Of a stretch of 20,975 nucleotides of DNA, positions 13,735 through 20,975 are shown piece by piece. Both the position numbers and the translations under genes were made by a program. A model generated the notes under the pieces. The model was not told where the DNA came from and did no database searches. It saw only the letters and a list, made by a program, of their open reading frames with translations. Every line of letters starts with the position of its first letter. Position 1 is the stretch's first letter. The stretch is from an uncultured Phaeodactylibacter sp. GTDB lineage: Bacteria > Bacteroidota > Bacteroidia > Chitinophagales > Saprospiraceae. The stretch lies in assembly GCA_913062745.1 (NCBI GenBank), contig CAJXXJ010000004.1, positions 1 to 20,975 on the forward strand. Reading direction: 5' to 3'.

Positions 13735-16700
13735 TGCCTGGTATACTGTTTTGGTCTGGTATCATACTGTAAGGCTCGAACAGCTCGGTCAGCTCCTGTG
13801 CGAATTCATCATCACCGGCCTGCCGGGCAGCGCGCTTGAGGTCATCCGTTGTACGCATAGCCAGCAGGTAGTCTTGCTGGAAGCTCCCCTCCAGTACCTG
13901 CGCTTCGATAGAGCTGTAGAAGTCGAGTGCATCAGCCATGCGCTGTGCCAAAATCTCCATATGCTCTTTTGCCTCGTCATAGGCATCCGCCCGCAGGTAC
14001 ACATCGATCATATAAAACGCCCGATAGTCGTACGGGAAGTTCATATCCGGGAAGGCTTCGAAGTACTTGTCGATCAGTTCTACGGCCTTTTCTTTTTTGC
14101 CTTCGCGCACCATCTGCAGAGCCGCCCGGCGCATCATCAGCTGGTGGCTCTGTACGCTAGGTGCGTAGCTGCGGTCTACGAAGAGGCGCTTCTCATCAAA
14201 GTTGCCCCACTTGAATTCCTCCATGACGTTTTCATACACCTTTTCGGTATGCACCCGGCCGCTGCCGATGATGCCGTACTGCGGCTCGCTCTGCGACTTA
14301 ACCGGCACAAGGCGCAAGCCCAGGCCCTCCAGCTGCATGTAGTCGTCAAGCCCGAAGAGTTTCTCCTGCCGGCTGGTTACGGCAAAGTAAATCGGGCGCT
14401 CCCAGATATTGGAAGCGATCAGGTCGAGAATAGCCAGCTCATCCTTGATGAGATAGTCTTTATCCTGAAGCTGCAGCGGAATAGCATCCACAATATTAGC
14501 AGTATCTGCTTCGCTGACTACGCCGGCGCTGAGGACTTGCTGCTTATTGACCGGAATATAAATCTGCCGGGAATCAAAGTAGCTTTCCACCTCGCGCGCT
14601 CCGGAAGAGAACGGCAGGTTAATCGGGTGGTCTTCGCCAATGAAGCGGATGAGATTCTGCAGCGTCATCGGGCGGTCCTGCCCGCTCGGGTTGTAATAGA
14701 ACACCTGATTGCGCTTGTCGCCCCGGATAGCATCCGGCGGGATCGTCAGCTTGATAGGTGGAGAGTCGTTCACCTTGCGGCGCAACAGATTGATGTACCA
14801 GTCTACAGCAATCAGGCTCAGGTTGACCACCCGCACGTCCGTACGGATGCCTTCCACCTCCTGTGCGTACCAAAGCGGGTAGGTATCATTATCTCCGTAG
14901 GTAAAGATGATCGCGTCCTCTTCCACGCTTTCCAGGAAGTTGGCAGCGTAGTCGCGCGCGCCGGTATGGTGCATGCGGCTGTGGTCATCGAAGTTTTCGA
15001 AGCCCATCAGTGCCGGTGCGACGAGGATGATGGCCGCAGCTGCAATTGCTGCCACCGGGCCGCCCAGTTTAGCCCGCTCGCGCAGCAACGAGAAGAGCGC
15101 CAGCACGCTCATGCCGATCCAGATCGCGTAGGTGAAGAAGGAGCCCACCAGTACATAATCCCGTTCACGGGGCTCATTAGGCGGCTGATTGGAGTAGATG
15201 ATAATACCGATACCGGTAATAACGAACAGCGCCAGCAGCCCGATCGACTCATTCTGCCGCCGTTTGATGTGGAAGAACAGCCCAATCAGCCCGAACAGGA
15301 ACGGCAGCATGTAGTACTCGTTGCGCGCCTGCTCGTTTTCGACGGCTTCCGGCAGTTTATCCTGGTTGTAAAGCCGGGCTTCGTCAATCAAGTCAATGCC
15401 CGAAATCCAGTGGCCGGAAGATTTATCCCAGGGGTAGAAGCCCTGTTCGCCGTTTTGCCGGCCGGAAAAGTTCCACATGAAGTAGCGCCAGTACATCCAG
15501 CCCAGCTGGTAGTTGACCAGGAAGCTGATGTTGTCGCCCTGATTAGGCCGGCCCGGAGGCAGTGGTTTGCTGGGGTCCATCCCGAGCCACTGTTTATAGA
15601 GCTGCGGGCGCCCCTGTGTATAGTCGCCTACCCGGGGGAAGAGCATTTTGTCCTGATCCCGGTAGATGTAAGAAATCTTTTGATCAACGATATCGTACTT
15701 GTCACCGGCACGTCCGTAGCGGTCTTCCACCTCGGTTTGCACTGGCCGTGCTTCAAAGTGCGGGCCCCGCAGCAGCGGCCGCTCGCCGTACTGCTCCCGG
15801 TTGAGGTAAGGCAGCAGGCGCATAGCATCCGTCGGCGCGTTCATATTGACCGGCGGGCTTGCATTGGCGCGGATAACCACTACACCTATGGAGGAGAAGG
15901 CTACGATGACCAGGGCTGCACCCACCGCAAACAGTTGTGCTTCGCGGCGGTATTTATTCACGATGGTACCCATGAAGTAGCCAGCACCGGCAATAACAGC
16001 CGCCCGGCCCAGCAAACGCCACAGGCGGCCGCCGCCCATTGTGCTTTCCGCGTACAGCGCAATCAGTACAAAGACGCCGGCGAGGGCGTACATCGGTACC
16101 GGTGAGGTGATCTTTTCGTGTACGTACATCAGCAGCAGCACGATGATAGCGCCTACCAGCAGTACAGTCGGAATAATGCCGGAGTGGAAAGGCAGCCCCA
16201 GCCCGTTCACCATCATCAGCTCAAAGGTGGACCACAGGCCCGGGATGCCGACGATGACAAAGTTCTGAATGGCCACGATAATGGCTACGCCAATGGCAGC
16301 TGCGATCAAAATGCCTTTCCAGCTGTGCGTTTGGTTTTTCTTGAAGTAGTAGAAAAGTGCCAGGGCCGGGAAAGTAAGGATGCTCAGGAGGTGGACTCCG
16401 GTAGACAGACCGGCTGCGTATACCGTAAACAGCAGCCAGCGGTCTGCTGCCTGTGAGTCCGGCAACCGATACCACTTCATCATCGCCCACAGCGTGAGGG
16501 TAGTAAAGAAGGTGGACATAGCGTACACCTCGCCTTCCACAGCCGAGAACCAGATGGAAGTAGCAAAAGCGGTAGTCAGGCCAGCTACGATGCCGGCACC
16601 TGCGAGCGCTATGTTCTGTCCGCTGTCCGGGCTGCCATCACGGCCTACGAGCGCCATCTGGCCCAGGATGATGGTAATCCAGCAAACGAATGCAGCCGCA

Positions 16701-16975
16701 AAGGCCGTGCACATACCGGACATGAGGTTGACTGCGAAAGCGATATCCGCAGGGTTGTCAGAAAACACTTCTGCCAGCCAGGTGAACATGCGGCCCACGA
16801 GGATGAATAAAGGCGCACCGGGCGGGTGAACCACCTGCAGTTTGTACGCTCCCAGGATAAATTCCCCACAGTCCCACAGGCTGCCCGTCCGTTCAGCCGA
16901 GAAGAAATAGACCGTCATTGCGATGGCAAAGACCAGCCAGCCGGCGATAGTGTGTAAGCGGTTTGTTGATCCCAT
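13721..16975 (-). CDS. DUF2723 multi-spanning membrane protein, possible protein O-mannosyltransferase-like enzyme
   Basis: A 1084-residue inner-membrane protein. The N-terminal half has roughly a dozen membrane helices and the DUF2723 signature near the first external loop: SAERTGSLWDCGEFILGAYK (Asp35, Glu38) then LQVVHPPGAPLF. More helices lie around the middle (YYMLPFLFGLIGLFF, VLVGSFFTYAIWIGMSVLAL), and a large soluble C-terminal part from about residue 680 (YGDNDTYPLWYAQEVEGIRT, ending with helical TPR-like repeats). DUF2723 is related to GT-C glycosyltransferases, and vertebrate TMEM260, which shares the domain, is an O-mannosyltransferase; bacterial substrates are unknown. ATG at 16975 is chosen because the longer frame (to 17143) begins upstream of the likely promoter at 17049-17057. 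It overlaps rpiB by 14 bases. Confidence 0.9.
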   Translation of the reverse strand: MGSTNRLHTIAGWLVFAIAMTVYFFSAERTGSLWDCGEFILGAYKLQVVHPPGAPLFILVGRMFTWLAEVFSDNPADIAFAVNLMSGMCTAFAAAFVCWITIILGQMALVGRDGSPDSGQNIALAGAGIVAGLTTAFATSIWFSAVEGEVYAMSTFFTTLTLWAMMKWYRLPDSQAADRWLLFTVYAAGLSTGVHLLSILTFPALALFYYFKKNQTHSWKGILIAAAIGVAIIVAIQNFVIVGIPGLWSTFELMMVNGLGLPFHSGIIPTVLLVGAIIVLLLMYVHEKITSPVPMYALAGVFVLIALYAESTMGGGRLWRLLGRAAVIAGAGYFMGTIVNKYRREAQLFAVGAALVIVAFSSIGVVVIRANASPPVNMNAPTDAMRLLPYLNREQYGERPLLRGPHFEARPVQTEVEDRYGRAGDKYDIVDQKISYIYRDQDKMLFPRVGDYTQGRPQLYKQWLGMDPSKPLPPGRPNQGDNISFLVNYQLGWMYWRYFMWNFSGRQNGEQGFYPWDKSSGHWISGIDLIDEARLYNQDKLPEAVENEQARNEYYMLPFLFGLIGLFFHIKRRQNESIGLLALFVITGIGIIIYSNQPPNEPRERDYVLVGSFFTYAIWIGMSVLALFSLLRERAKLGGPVAAIAAAAIILVAPALMGFENFDDHSRMHHTGARDYAANFLESVEEDAIIFTYGDNDTYPLWYAQEVEGIRTDVRVVNLSLIAVDWYINLLRRKVNDSPPIKLTIPPDAIRGDKRNQVFYYNPSGQDRPMTLQNLIRFIGEDHPINLPFSSGAREVESYFDSRQIYIPVNKQQVLSAGVVSEADTANIVDAIPLQLQDKDYLIKDELAILDLIASNIWERPIYFAVTSRQEKLFGLDDYMQLEGLGLRLVPVKSQSEPQYGIIGSGRVHTEKVYENVMEEFKWGNFDEKRLFVDRSYAPSVQSHQLMMRRAALQMVREGKKEKAVELIDKYFEAFPDMNFPYDYRAFYMIDVYLRADAYDEAKEHMEILAQRMADALDFYSSIEAQVLEGSFQQDYLLAMRTTDDLKRAARQAGDDEFAQELTELFEPYSMIPDQNSIPGNGGR

Positions 16976-17048
16976 TGACTTGATGGATTTTTGTGCGGTG
17001 GTCAGCAGCAGGGGTAAACCTGCTCTGCTGCCGCCTGTTTTTTGAATT

Positions 17049-17057
17049 GCAAAAGTA
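17049..17057 (-). promoter_or_regulatory. Bacteroidota -7 promoter box for the DUF2723-rpiB operon
   Basis: The minus strand reads TACTTTTGC, an exact TAnnTTTG match with the frequent trailing C. Transcription would begin near 17042, giving a leader of about 67 bases before ATG 16975. No good -33 TTG was found at the expected distance. Confidence 0.5.
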
Positions 17058-17128
17058 AAAAAAAATTGCAGTGGGGCTTGGCTATGCAGCACAGCTTTGC
17101 GTTTTCTGGAGGTTATATAAACCAAATC

Positions 17129-17148
17129 CCCGATTGGGTTCAATCGGG
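17129..17148. repeat. Perfect inverted repeat between divergent genes
   Basis: CCCGATTG (17129-17136) and CAATCGGG (17141-17148) form a perfect eight-pair stem with a GGTT loop, in the space between the DUF2723 and DUF4834-like genes. On the plus strand five T residues follow after six bases, so it could be a weak terminator; it could also be a dyad operator. Neither is proven. Confidence 0.5.
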
Positions 17149-17201
17149 CTCACCTTTTTGTAGGGCTTATGTTGTTCTGTAACTAGCAAAGAATACCGCT
17201 T

Positions 17202-17375
17202 ATGTTAAAACTACTCCTGACCGGACTGATCGTTTACGTACTCTACCGCTATTTCTTCGGAGCCAACTCCCTCAATAGCGGGCAGCGCGACGAAGACCAG
17301 AAAATCCATCACCGGGACAGCAGCGCCTCCGGCAAAAACGATGATGACTACATCGACTACGAAGAGGTAGATTGA
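17202..17375 (+). CDS. Small DUF4834-like membrane protein
   Basis: A 57-residue protein, easily missed because of its size. Residues 2-20 are a membrane helix (LKLLLTGLIVYVLYRYFFG); the rest is a charged cytosolic tail (SGQRDEDQKIHHRDSSASGK) ending in DDDYIDYEEVD. A single N-terminal helix, a polar linker and a terminal D/GxYxDYEE motif is the build of DUF4834 proteins of Bacteroidota, whose function is unknown. It starts at ATG 17202 and ends 104 bases before the DUF5687 start on the same strand. Family call is by memory of the pattern. Confidence 0.72.
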   Translation: MLKLLLTGLIVYVLYRYFFGANSLNSGQRDEDQKIHHRDSSASGKNDDDYIDYEEVD

Positions 17376-17479
17376 CGAGAGCCGTCCGGTTATCGAAAAA
17401 ATGAGCAGGATTATAGAAGATCGTTGCAGGCCGTAGCCGGAACTGCGTACATTGAGTGAGAACTGAAGAAAACCTCACT

Positions 17480-18955
17480 ATGCTGTTTCGTTTACTCCGG
17501 CAAAGCGTGCTGTCGCAGCTGCGCTCTGCTTTCTGGGAGCGGAGCCTCGTCGTCAATATCCTCGTGGCTTTGCTGGCACTGTACCTGCTGCTCAATTTCC
17601 TTGTCCTGGGTTTCTTCCTGGATGCTATTCTGGGGGAGTCTTTTCCCGGGCAGGATATCATTGAGGTAGCCAATGGCTTTTTATTGTATACCCTTATTGC
17701 CGGATTGATCTTCCGCTTTGTGGTGCAGAGCTTTCCGGTATTGCACATACAGCCTTATCTGGTACTGCCTATCCGGCGCACCAGGCTCTACCACTATCTG
17801 CTGCTTCGATCCTTATTCAACATCGCTAACCTCTTTCCGCTGGTGCTGGCGGTGCCTTTTGCCGTCAAGGTAGTTTTCCACAAGCTGGGCACAGCTTCCG
17901 GTACCGCCTGGGTGCTGGCTATCGTCGGCTTCAGCCTGTTCAATCATTACCTGGCATTTTACCTCAAACGGCAGTTCAATATCCGGCCACTTGCCATACT
18001 GGGGGCACTACTGTTGCTGGGTGGGCTGCTAACCCTGGATATTAAAGAGGTGCTGCCGCTTTCGGACGGCTTCGCAGCTTTGATGCAGGCCATTCTGGAT
18101 AATCCGCTGCTGTCGGTGCTCCCGCTGCTGTTAGCCGCGGTGGCTTACGTAATCATGTACCGGGCACTGCACTATTACTCCTATCTGGATACTGCAGAAC
18201 AGCGCAGCGAACGCGTGGAAAGCACAGAAGGGATCAGTGCGCTGCGGCGCCTGGGCAAAGCCGGGCACTTCATGCAGCTGGAGCTATTGCAAATCTGGCG
18301 CAACAAACGGCCTAAGACGATGCTCATCATGAGCCTCTTTTTTGTGCTTTATCCCTTTCTGATGTTTATCGGGGATGGCGACGGCGATGTACATTCCTCC
18401 TACACCTTTATGTTGATGGCGATTGCCATTTCATTTCCAATGATCAACTACGGGCAGTTCCTCATCGCCTGGGAGAGTCAGTATTTTTCGTTGCTGATGA
18501 CGCGTAACGCCACTTTATATGATTACTTGAAGGCCAAGTTTTATCTCTTTCAAACCTTCAATTTGATCACCCTGTGCATTTGTTTGTTCTACGGCCTGCT
18601 GGACGTACACCTGATTCCCGTAGTAATTGCCGGAAGTCTTTTTGTGGCCGGAGTTACGGTATACTTCGTCCTGTTTCTGGCTACCTACAACTCAAAGGCG
18701 GTGGATCCGCAGAAAAGCGCATTTATGAACTGGGAAGGGGTAAGCGGCTCGCAATTCGTACTCCTGCTCCCTGCTTTCCTGCTGCCGCTTCTCCTCTATT
18801 TTCCGGTAGCGGTACTGGCTGGGTTTCAGTGGGCGCAGCTCAGCATGGGTGGGCTTGGCCTGCTCGGGTTGCTGATGCATCAGCCGCTCCTCCGGCGCAT
18901 CGAGCAGCAACTGAAAGCCCGCAAGCATATTCTCATTGACAGCTACAAACAGTAG
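17480..18955 (+). CDS. DUF5687-family membrane protein, probable ABC exporter permease
   Basis: A 491-residue inner-membrane protein with about 10-12 hydrophobic helices (for example VVNILVALLALYLLLNFLVL, FSLFNHYLAFYLKRQFNI, FVLLLPAFLLPLLLYFPVAV) and a cytosolic loop in the middle (HYYSYLDTAEQRSERVESTE, then MQLELLQIWRNKRPKTMLIM), the usual coupling region. DUF5687 proteins are Bacteroidota-specific and normally sit beside an ABC ATPase, as here: the ATPase gene starts eight bases after its stop. ATG at 17480 is chosen because it begins MLFRLLRQSVLSQLRSAFW, the expected amphipathic lead; GTG at 17456 would add eight polar residues. The exported substrate is unknown. Confidence 0.87.
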   Translation: MLFRLLRQSVLSQLRSAFWERSLVVNILVALLALYLLLNFLVLGFFLDAILGESFPGQDIIEVANGFLLYTLIAGLIFRFVVQSFPVLHIQPYLVLPIRRTRLYHYLLLRSLFNIANLFPLVLAVPFAVKVVFHKLGTASGTAWVLAIVGFSLFNHYLAFYLKRQFNIRPLAILGALLLLGGLLTLDIKEVLPLSDGFAALMQAILDNPLLSVLPLLLAAVAYVIMYRALHYYSYLDTAEQRSERVESTEGISALRRLGKAGHFMQLELLQIWRNKRPKTMLIMSLFFVLYPFLMFIGDGDGDVHSSYTFMLMAIAISFPMINYGQFLIAWESQYFSLLMTRNATLYDYLKAKFYLFQTFNLITLCICLFYGLLDVHLIPVVIAGSLFVAGVTVYFVLFLATYNSKAVDPQKSAFMNWEGVSGSQFVLLLPAFLLPLLLYFPVAVLAGFQWAQLSMGGLGLLGLLMHQPLLRRIEQQLKARKHILIDSYKQ

Positions 18956-18963
18956 AAATACCT

Positions 18964-19674
18964 ATGATTAACATCGAAAATCTTAGCAAGCAGTACGGCG
19001 ATAAAATCGTCCTGAATGTCCCCGAACTACGCATTGAGCCCGGCCAGCGCTTCGGCCTGGTGGGCAACAACGGAGCCGGCAAAACAACCCTGTTCAGCCT
19101 ACTGCTCGACCTGATACAGCCCGGCAGTGGCCGCGTGCTCTCCAAAGGAGCGGATGTGGCGCAGTCTGAAGACTGGAAAACCTACACCGGGGCCTTCGTA
19201 GACGATTCCTTTCTTATCGGCTTCCTGACGCCGGAAGAGTACTTCAATTTTATAGGAGGCCTTTACGGCAAAAACCCGGCGGATGTGCTGGCTTTCCTGC
19301 AACAGTTTGAAGACTTCTTCAACGGAGAAATCCTGAACAGCGGCAAGTACGTCCGCAATATGTCCAAGGGCAACCAGAAGAAAATCGGTATCGCCGGTGC
19401 CCTGCTCGGCGACCCGGATATCGTCATCCTCGACGAGCCCTTCGCCAATCTCGACCCCAGCTCCCAAATCCGCCTTAAGCAACTGATCAACGAGCTGCCG
19501 GAGGAAATGACCATCCTGATTTCCAGCCACGATCTGGCGCATGTCACGGAAGTATGCCGCCGTATCGTACTGCTGGAGCGCGGCGAAGTGATACGCGATA
19601 TCACCGATGCGCCGGAACGCACACTGGAGGAGCTGGAGGCTTACTTTTCGGGCCGGGGAACGGTGGAGCAATAA
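18964..19674 (+). CDS. ABC transporter ATP-binding protein
   Basis: A 236-residue single-domain ATPase that would power the DUF5687 permease just upstream (eight-base gap). Motifs in order: A-loop Tyr in LSKQYGDK, Walker A GNNGAGKTTLF, signature MSKGNQKKIGIAGAL (variant of LSGGQ, here SKGNQ, typical of the CcmA/DRI-like export group), Walker B DIVILDEPFANLDP and H-loop ISSHDLAHV. The C-terminus (ERTLEELEAYFSGRG) matches the tail of exporter ATPases of this group. ATG at 18964 begins the conserved MINIENLSKQYG. No strong terminator follows. Confidence 0.95.
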   Translation: MINIENLSKQYGDKIVLNVPELRIEPGQRFGLVGNNGAGKTTLFSLLLDLIQPGSGRVLSKGADVAQSEDWKTYTGAFVDDSFLIGFLTPEEYFNFIGGLYGKNPADVLAFLQQFEDFFNGEILNSGKYVRNMSKGNQKKIGIAGALLGDPDIVILDEPFANLDPSSQIRLKQLINELPEEMTILISSHDLAHVTEVCRRIVLLERGEVIRDITDAPERTLEELEAYFSGRGTVEQ

Positions 19675-19688
19675 GGGCATGTTTGCCA

Positions 19689-19696
19689 TAGCTTTG
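19689..19696 (+). promoter_or_regulatory. Candidate -7 promoter box upstream of the potassium channel
   Basis: TAGCTTTG is an exact TAnnTTTG match in the gap after the ABC ATPase gene. Transcription would start near 19703, leaving about 180 bases before ATG 19882. No TTG was found at the -33 position, so confidence is modest. The rest of the 207-base gap shows no gene. Confidence 0.35.
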
Positions 19697-19881
19697 AAAA
19701 ATGTAAGCTTGTCGCTGCCAGATGATTGACCGGAAAGAGCAGCGCTTATCCAAAGGTTCCCGGCAGTAGTTCAAATGAATTCATTCGGGGACTGTTGCTG
19801 AGCATTCCGCCACGGAAAAGCCGAAAGTTCTCCACACAATCTCCACTTTTCCAGTGTTTAGTCCCAAAAGCGATTCCAACT

Positions 19882-20975
19882 ATGCATTTTATCTACGAAC
19901 TCAACCGGCGGTTCAGAGCGGTGCGTCAGTCCCTGGGCGGGGACGAGGGCCGGCAAATTTATGTGCTTGGGCTGCTGTTCTTGCTGCTCATGGTGCTGCA
20001 CGTCATCGCGATGATGGTTTTCGAGGAGATGACCATAGGCGATTCCGTCTGGTTGACCATCACGACGGCCACTACGGTGGGTTACGGCGATTATTCCGCA
20101 GTGAGCACCGGCGGCCGTATTGCCACTATTGTGCTGATGTACCTGGGCGGCATCTTTGTACTGGCGCAACTGGGCAGCCTGGTATTTGAAATGTCGGCAG
20201 AAAAGCGGGAGCAGCGGCTGAGCGGCAAGCTGTCGCTAAAAGTAAAAGACCACATCGTCGTCTTCGGCTGGCGGCAGGAGTACGTCACGGATTTGATTCG
20301 GGAAATACGTTGCAGCCTTGCCCCCCTCCACGATGCAGAGATCGTCATCGTCAGTGAGAACGAGACTACGCTGCCCGGCGATTTGCGCAAGCAAAAAATT
20401 CGCCATGTGGTAGGCCCTTACTACGACCCGGAGACTTTTGAAAAAGCAGCCCTGCAAAAAGCTTCCGCAATTGTGGTTATTCCGGAAAATGAAGAGCGTT
20501 CTTCTGATTTTCTCACCATTGACCTGATTGAGCGCCTGCAGGAGCAGGAGGTGCAGGCCCCGGTGATTGCAGAATTGCTTAATGCGGATCTGATCCCGCA
20601 GGCCCGCCGTACCGGTAAAGCGCATGTACAGCTTTTCAACCCCAATTACCCGGATATGCTGGCACGGTCGGTGCTGGCACCGGGCTCGGAATCGATGTTT
20701 GATGAGATCATTAAAGACTCCCGCACGGAGATGGTGGTGCTGCGCCTGCCCATACAGAGCACCGCCGGCAAAGTGCGGGAGTCCGTAGCGGGCATGGCAA
20801 CACTGCTTGCCGTTCAGCTACCGGATGACACTTATGCGCTTGACCCGGATGAGGAAGATACTCTTGAAGACCAAGCATTAGTCTTTTTGGTGGATACGCA
20901 ACCCTTTGATTCCGACAGCGCCGCCCGCCGGGCTATTGCGGAGCGGCTGCAGCCTTTGACTGCATCAAGGGAGGT
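19882..20975 (+). CDS. Two-helix potassium channel with RCK (TrkA-N/TrkA-C) domain (partial, C-terminus off window)
   Basis: An open frame of 364 codons runs off the window. Residues 25-48 are the first membrane helix (QIYVLGLLFLLLMVLHVIAM), followed by the pore helix and selectivity filter ATTVGYGDYS (TVGYGD at 65-70), the hallmark of K+ selectivity, and the second helix (about 79-104, RIATIVLMYLGGIFVLAQLG). A cytosolic RCK domain begins at about 123 (KDHIVVFGWRQEYVTDLI), with EIVIVSENE at the second strand; a TrkA-C-like part is seen near 300-355 (MVVLRLPIQSTAGKVRE, ALVFLVDT). The nucleotide-binding glycine motif GxGxxG is replaced by GWRQEY. This is the MthK-like layout, usually a ligand-gated tetrameric channel. 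The ATG at 19882 gives a short basic lead before helix 1. Confidence 0.92.
   Translation, partial: MHFIYELNRRFRAVRQSLGGDEGRQIYVLGLLFLLLMVLHVIAMMVFEEMTIGDSVWLTITTATTVGYGDYSAVSTGGRIATIVLMYLGGIFVLAQLGSLVFEMSAEKREQRLSGKLSLKVKDHIVVFGWRQEYVTDLIREIRCSLAPLHDAEIVIVSENETTLPGDLRKQKIRHVVGPYYDPETFEKAALQKASAIVVIPENEERSSDFLTIDLIERLQEQEVQAPVIAELLNADLIPQARRTGKAHVQLFNPNYPDMLARSVLAPGSESMFDEIIKDSRTEMVVLRLPIQSTAGKVRESVAGMATLLAVQLPDDTYALDPDEEDTLEDQALVFLVDTQPFDSDSAARRAIAERLQPLTASRE

Noticed and set aside
13751..16105. 784-codon open frame on the plus strand opposite the DUF2723 gene
   Set aside because: It is antisense to a gene with clear domains, has no recognisable motif and is rich in His, Gln and Arg, as expected from complementing a GC-rich membrane-protein gene.
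16976..17143. 56-residue N-terminal extension of the DUF2723 protein
   Set aside because: It would be translated from upstream of an exact TAnnTTTG box at 17049-17057, and the conserved domain starts right after ATG 16975.

Overview
The window looks like a chromosomal segment of a Bacteroidota bacterium, most likely a moderately GC-rich marine lineage of the Saprospiria/Lewinella type. This is inference. It rests on families largely restricted to Bacteroidota (DUF4837 and DUF5687, a DUF4834-like small protein, large DUF2723 membrane proteins, lipoproteins with short lipoboxes, a secreted protein with the DGWNG motif), on -7 promoter boxes of the TAnnTTTG type, and on the rarity of strong Shine-Dalgarno sequences. 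No mobile element, tRNA, rRNA or CRISPR array was seen; this is core or accessory chromosome, not an island.

Layout. 1-662 (-): start of a secreted protein with a fibronectin-III-like segment, cut by the window edge. 936-6021 (+): MerR-type regulator with a cobalamin-binding-like domain, YceI lipoprotein, membrane glycosyltransferase, ECF sigma factor and CRY-DASH-type photolyase/cryptochrome. 6025-7771 (-): an outer-membrane-like protein overlapping an S41 peptidase lipoprotein. 8037-9113 (+): DUF4837 lipoprotein. 9288-10664 (+): a second ECF sigma factor with its likely anti-sigma factor (zinc finger, one membrane helix, TPR). 10728-12593 (-): htpG (Hsp90). 12594-13287: about 700 bases without a protein gene, holding three terminator-like hairpins around a long folded element that I read as a candidate structured RNA, possibly 6S-like. 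13288-16975 (-): a DUF2723 membrane protein followed by rpiB, overlapping by 14 bases. 17202-19674 (+): a 57-residue DUF4834-like membrane protein, a DUF5687 membrane protein and an ABC ATPase, probably one exporter. 19882-end (+): a two-helix potassium channel with a cytosolic RCK domain, cut by the window edge.

How it fits together. The 936-6021 block combines ingredients seen in bacterial light-response loci (CarH/LitR-type MerR regulator, ECF sigma factor, photolyase, YceI lipid-binding protein). However, the regulator lacks both histidines that define cobalamin binding in CarH, so its signal is unclear. The second sigma/anti-sigma pair is an independent envelope-to-transcription switch. 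The most novel-looking stretch is the htpG-rpiB intergenic region.
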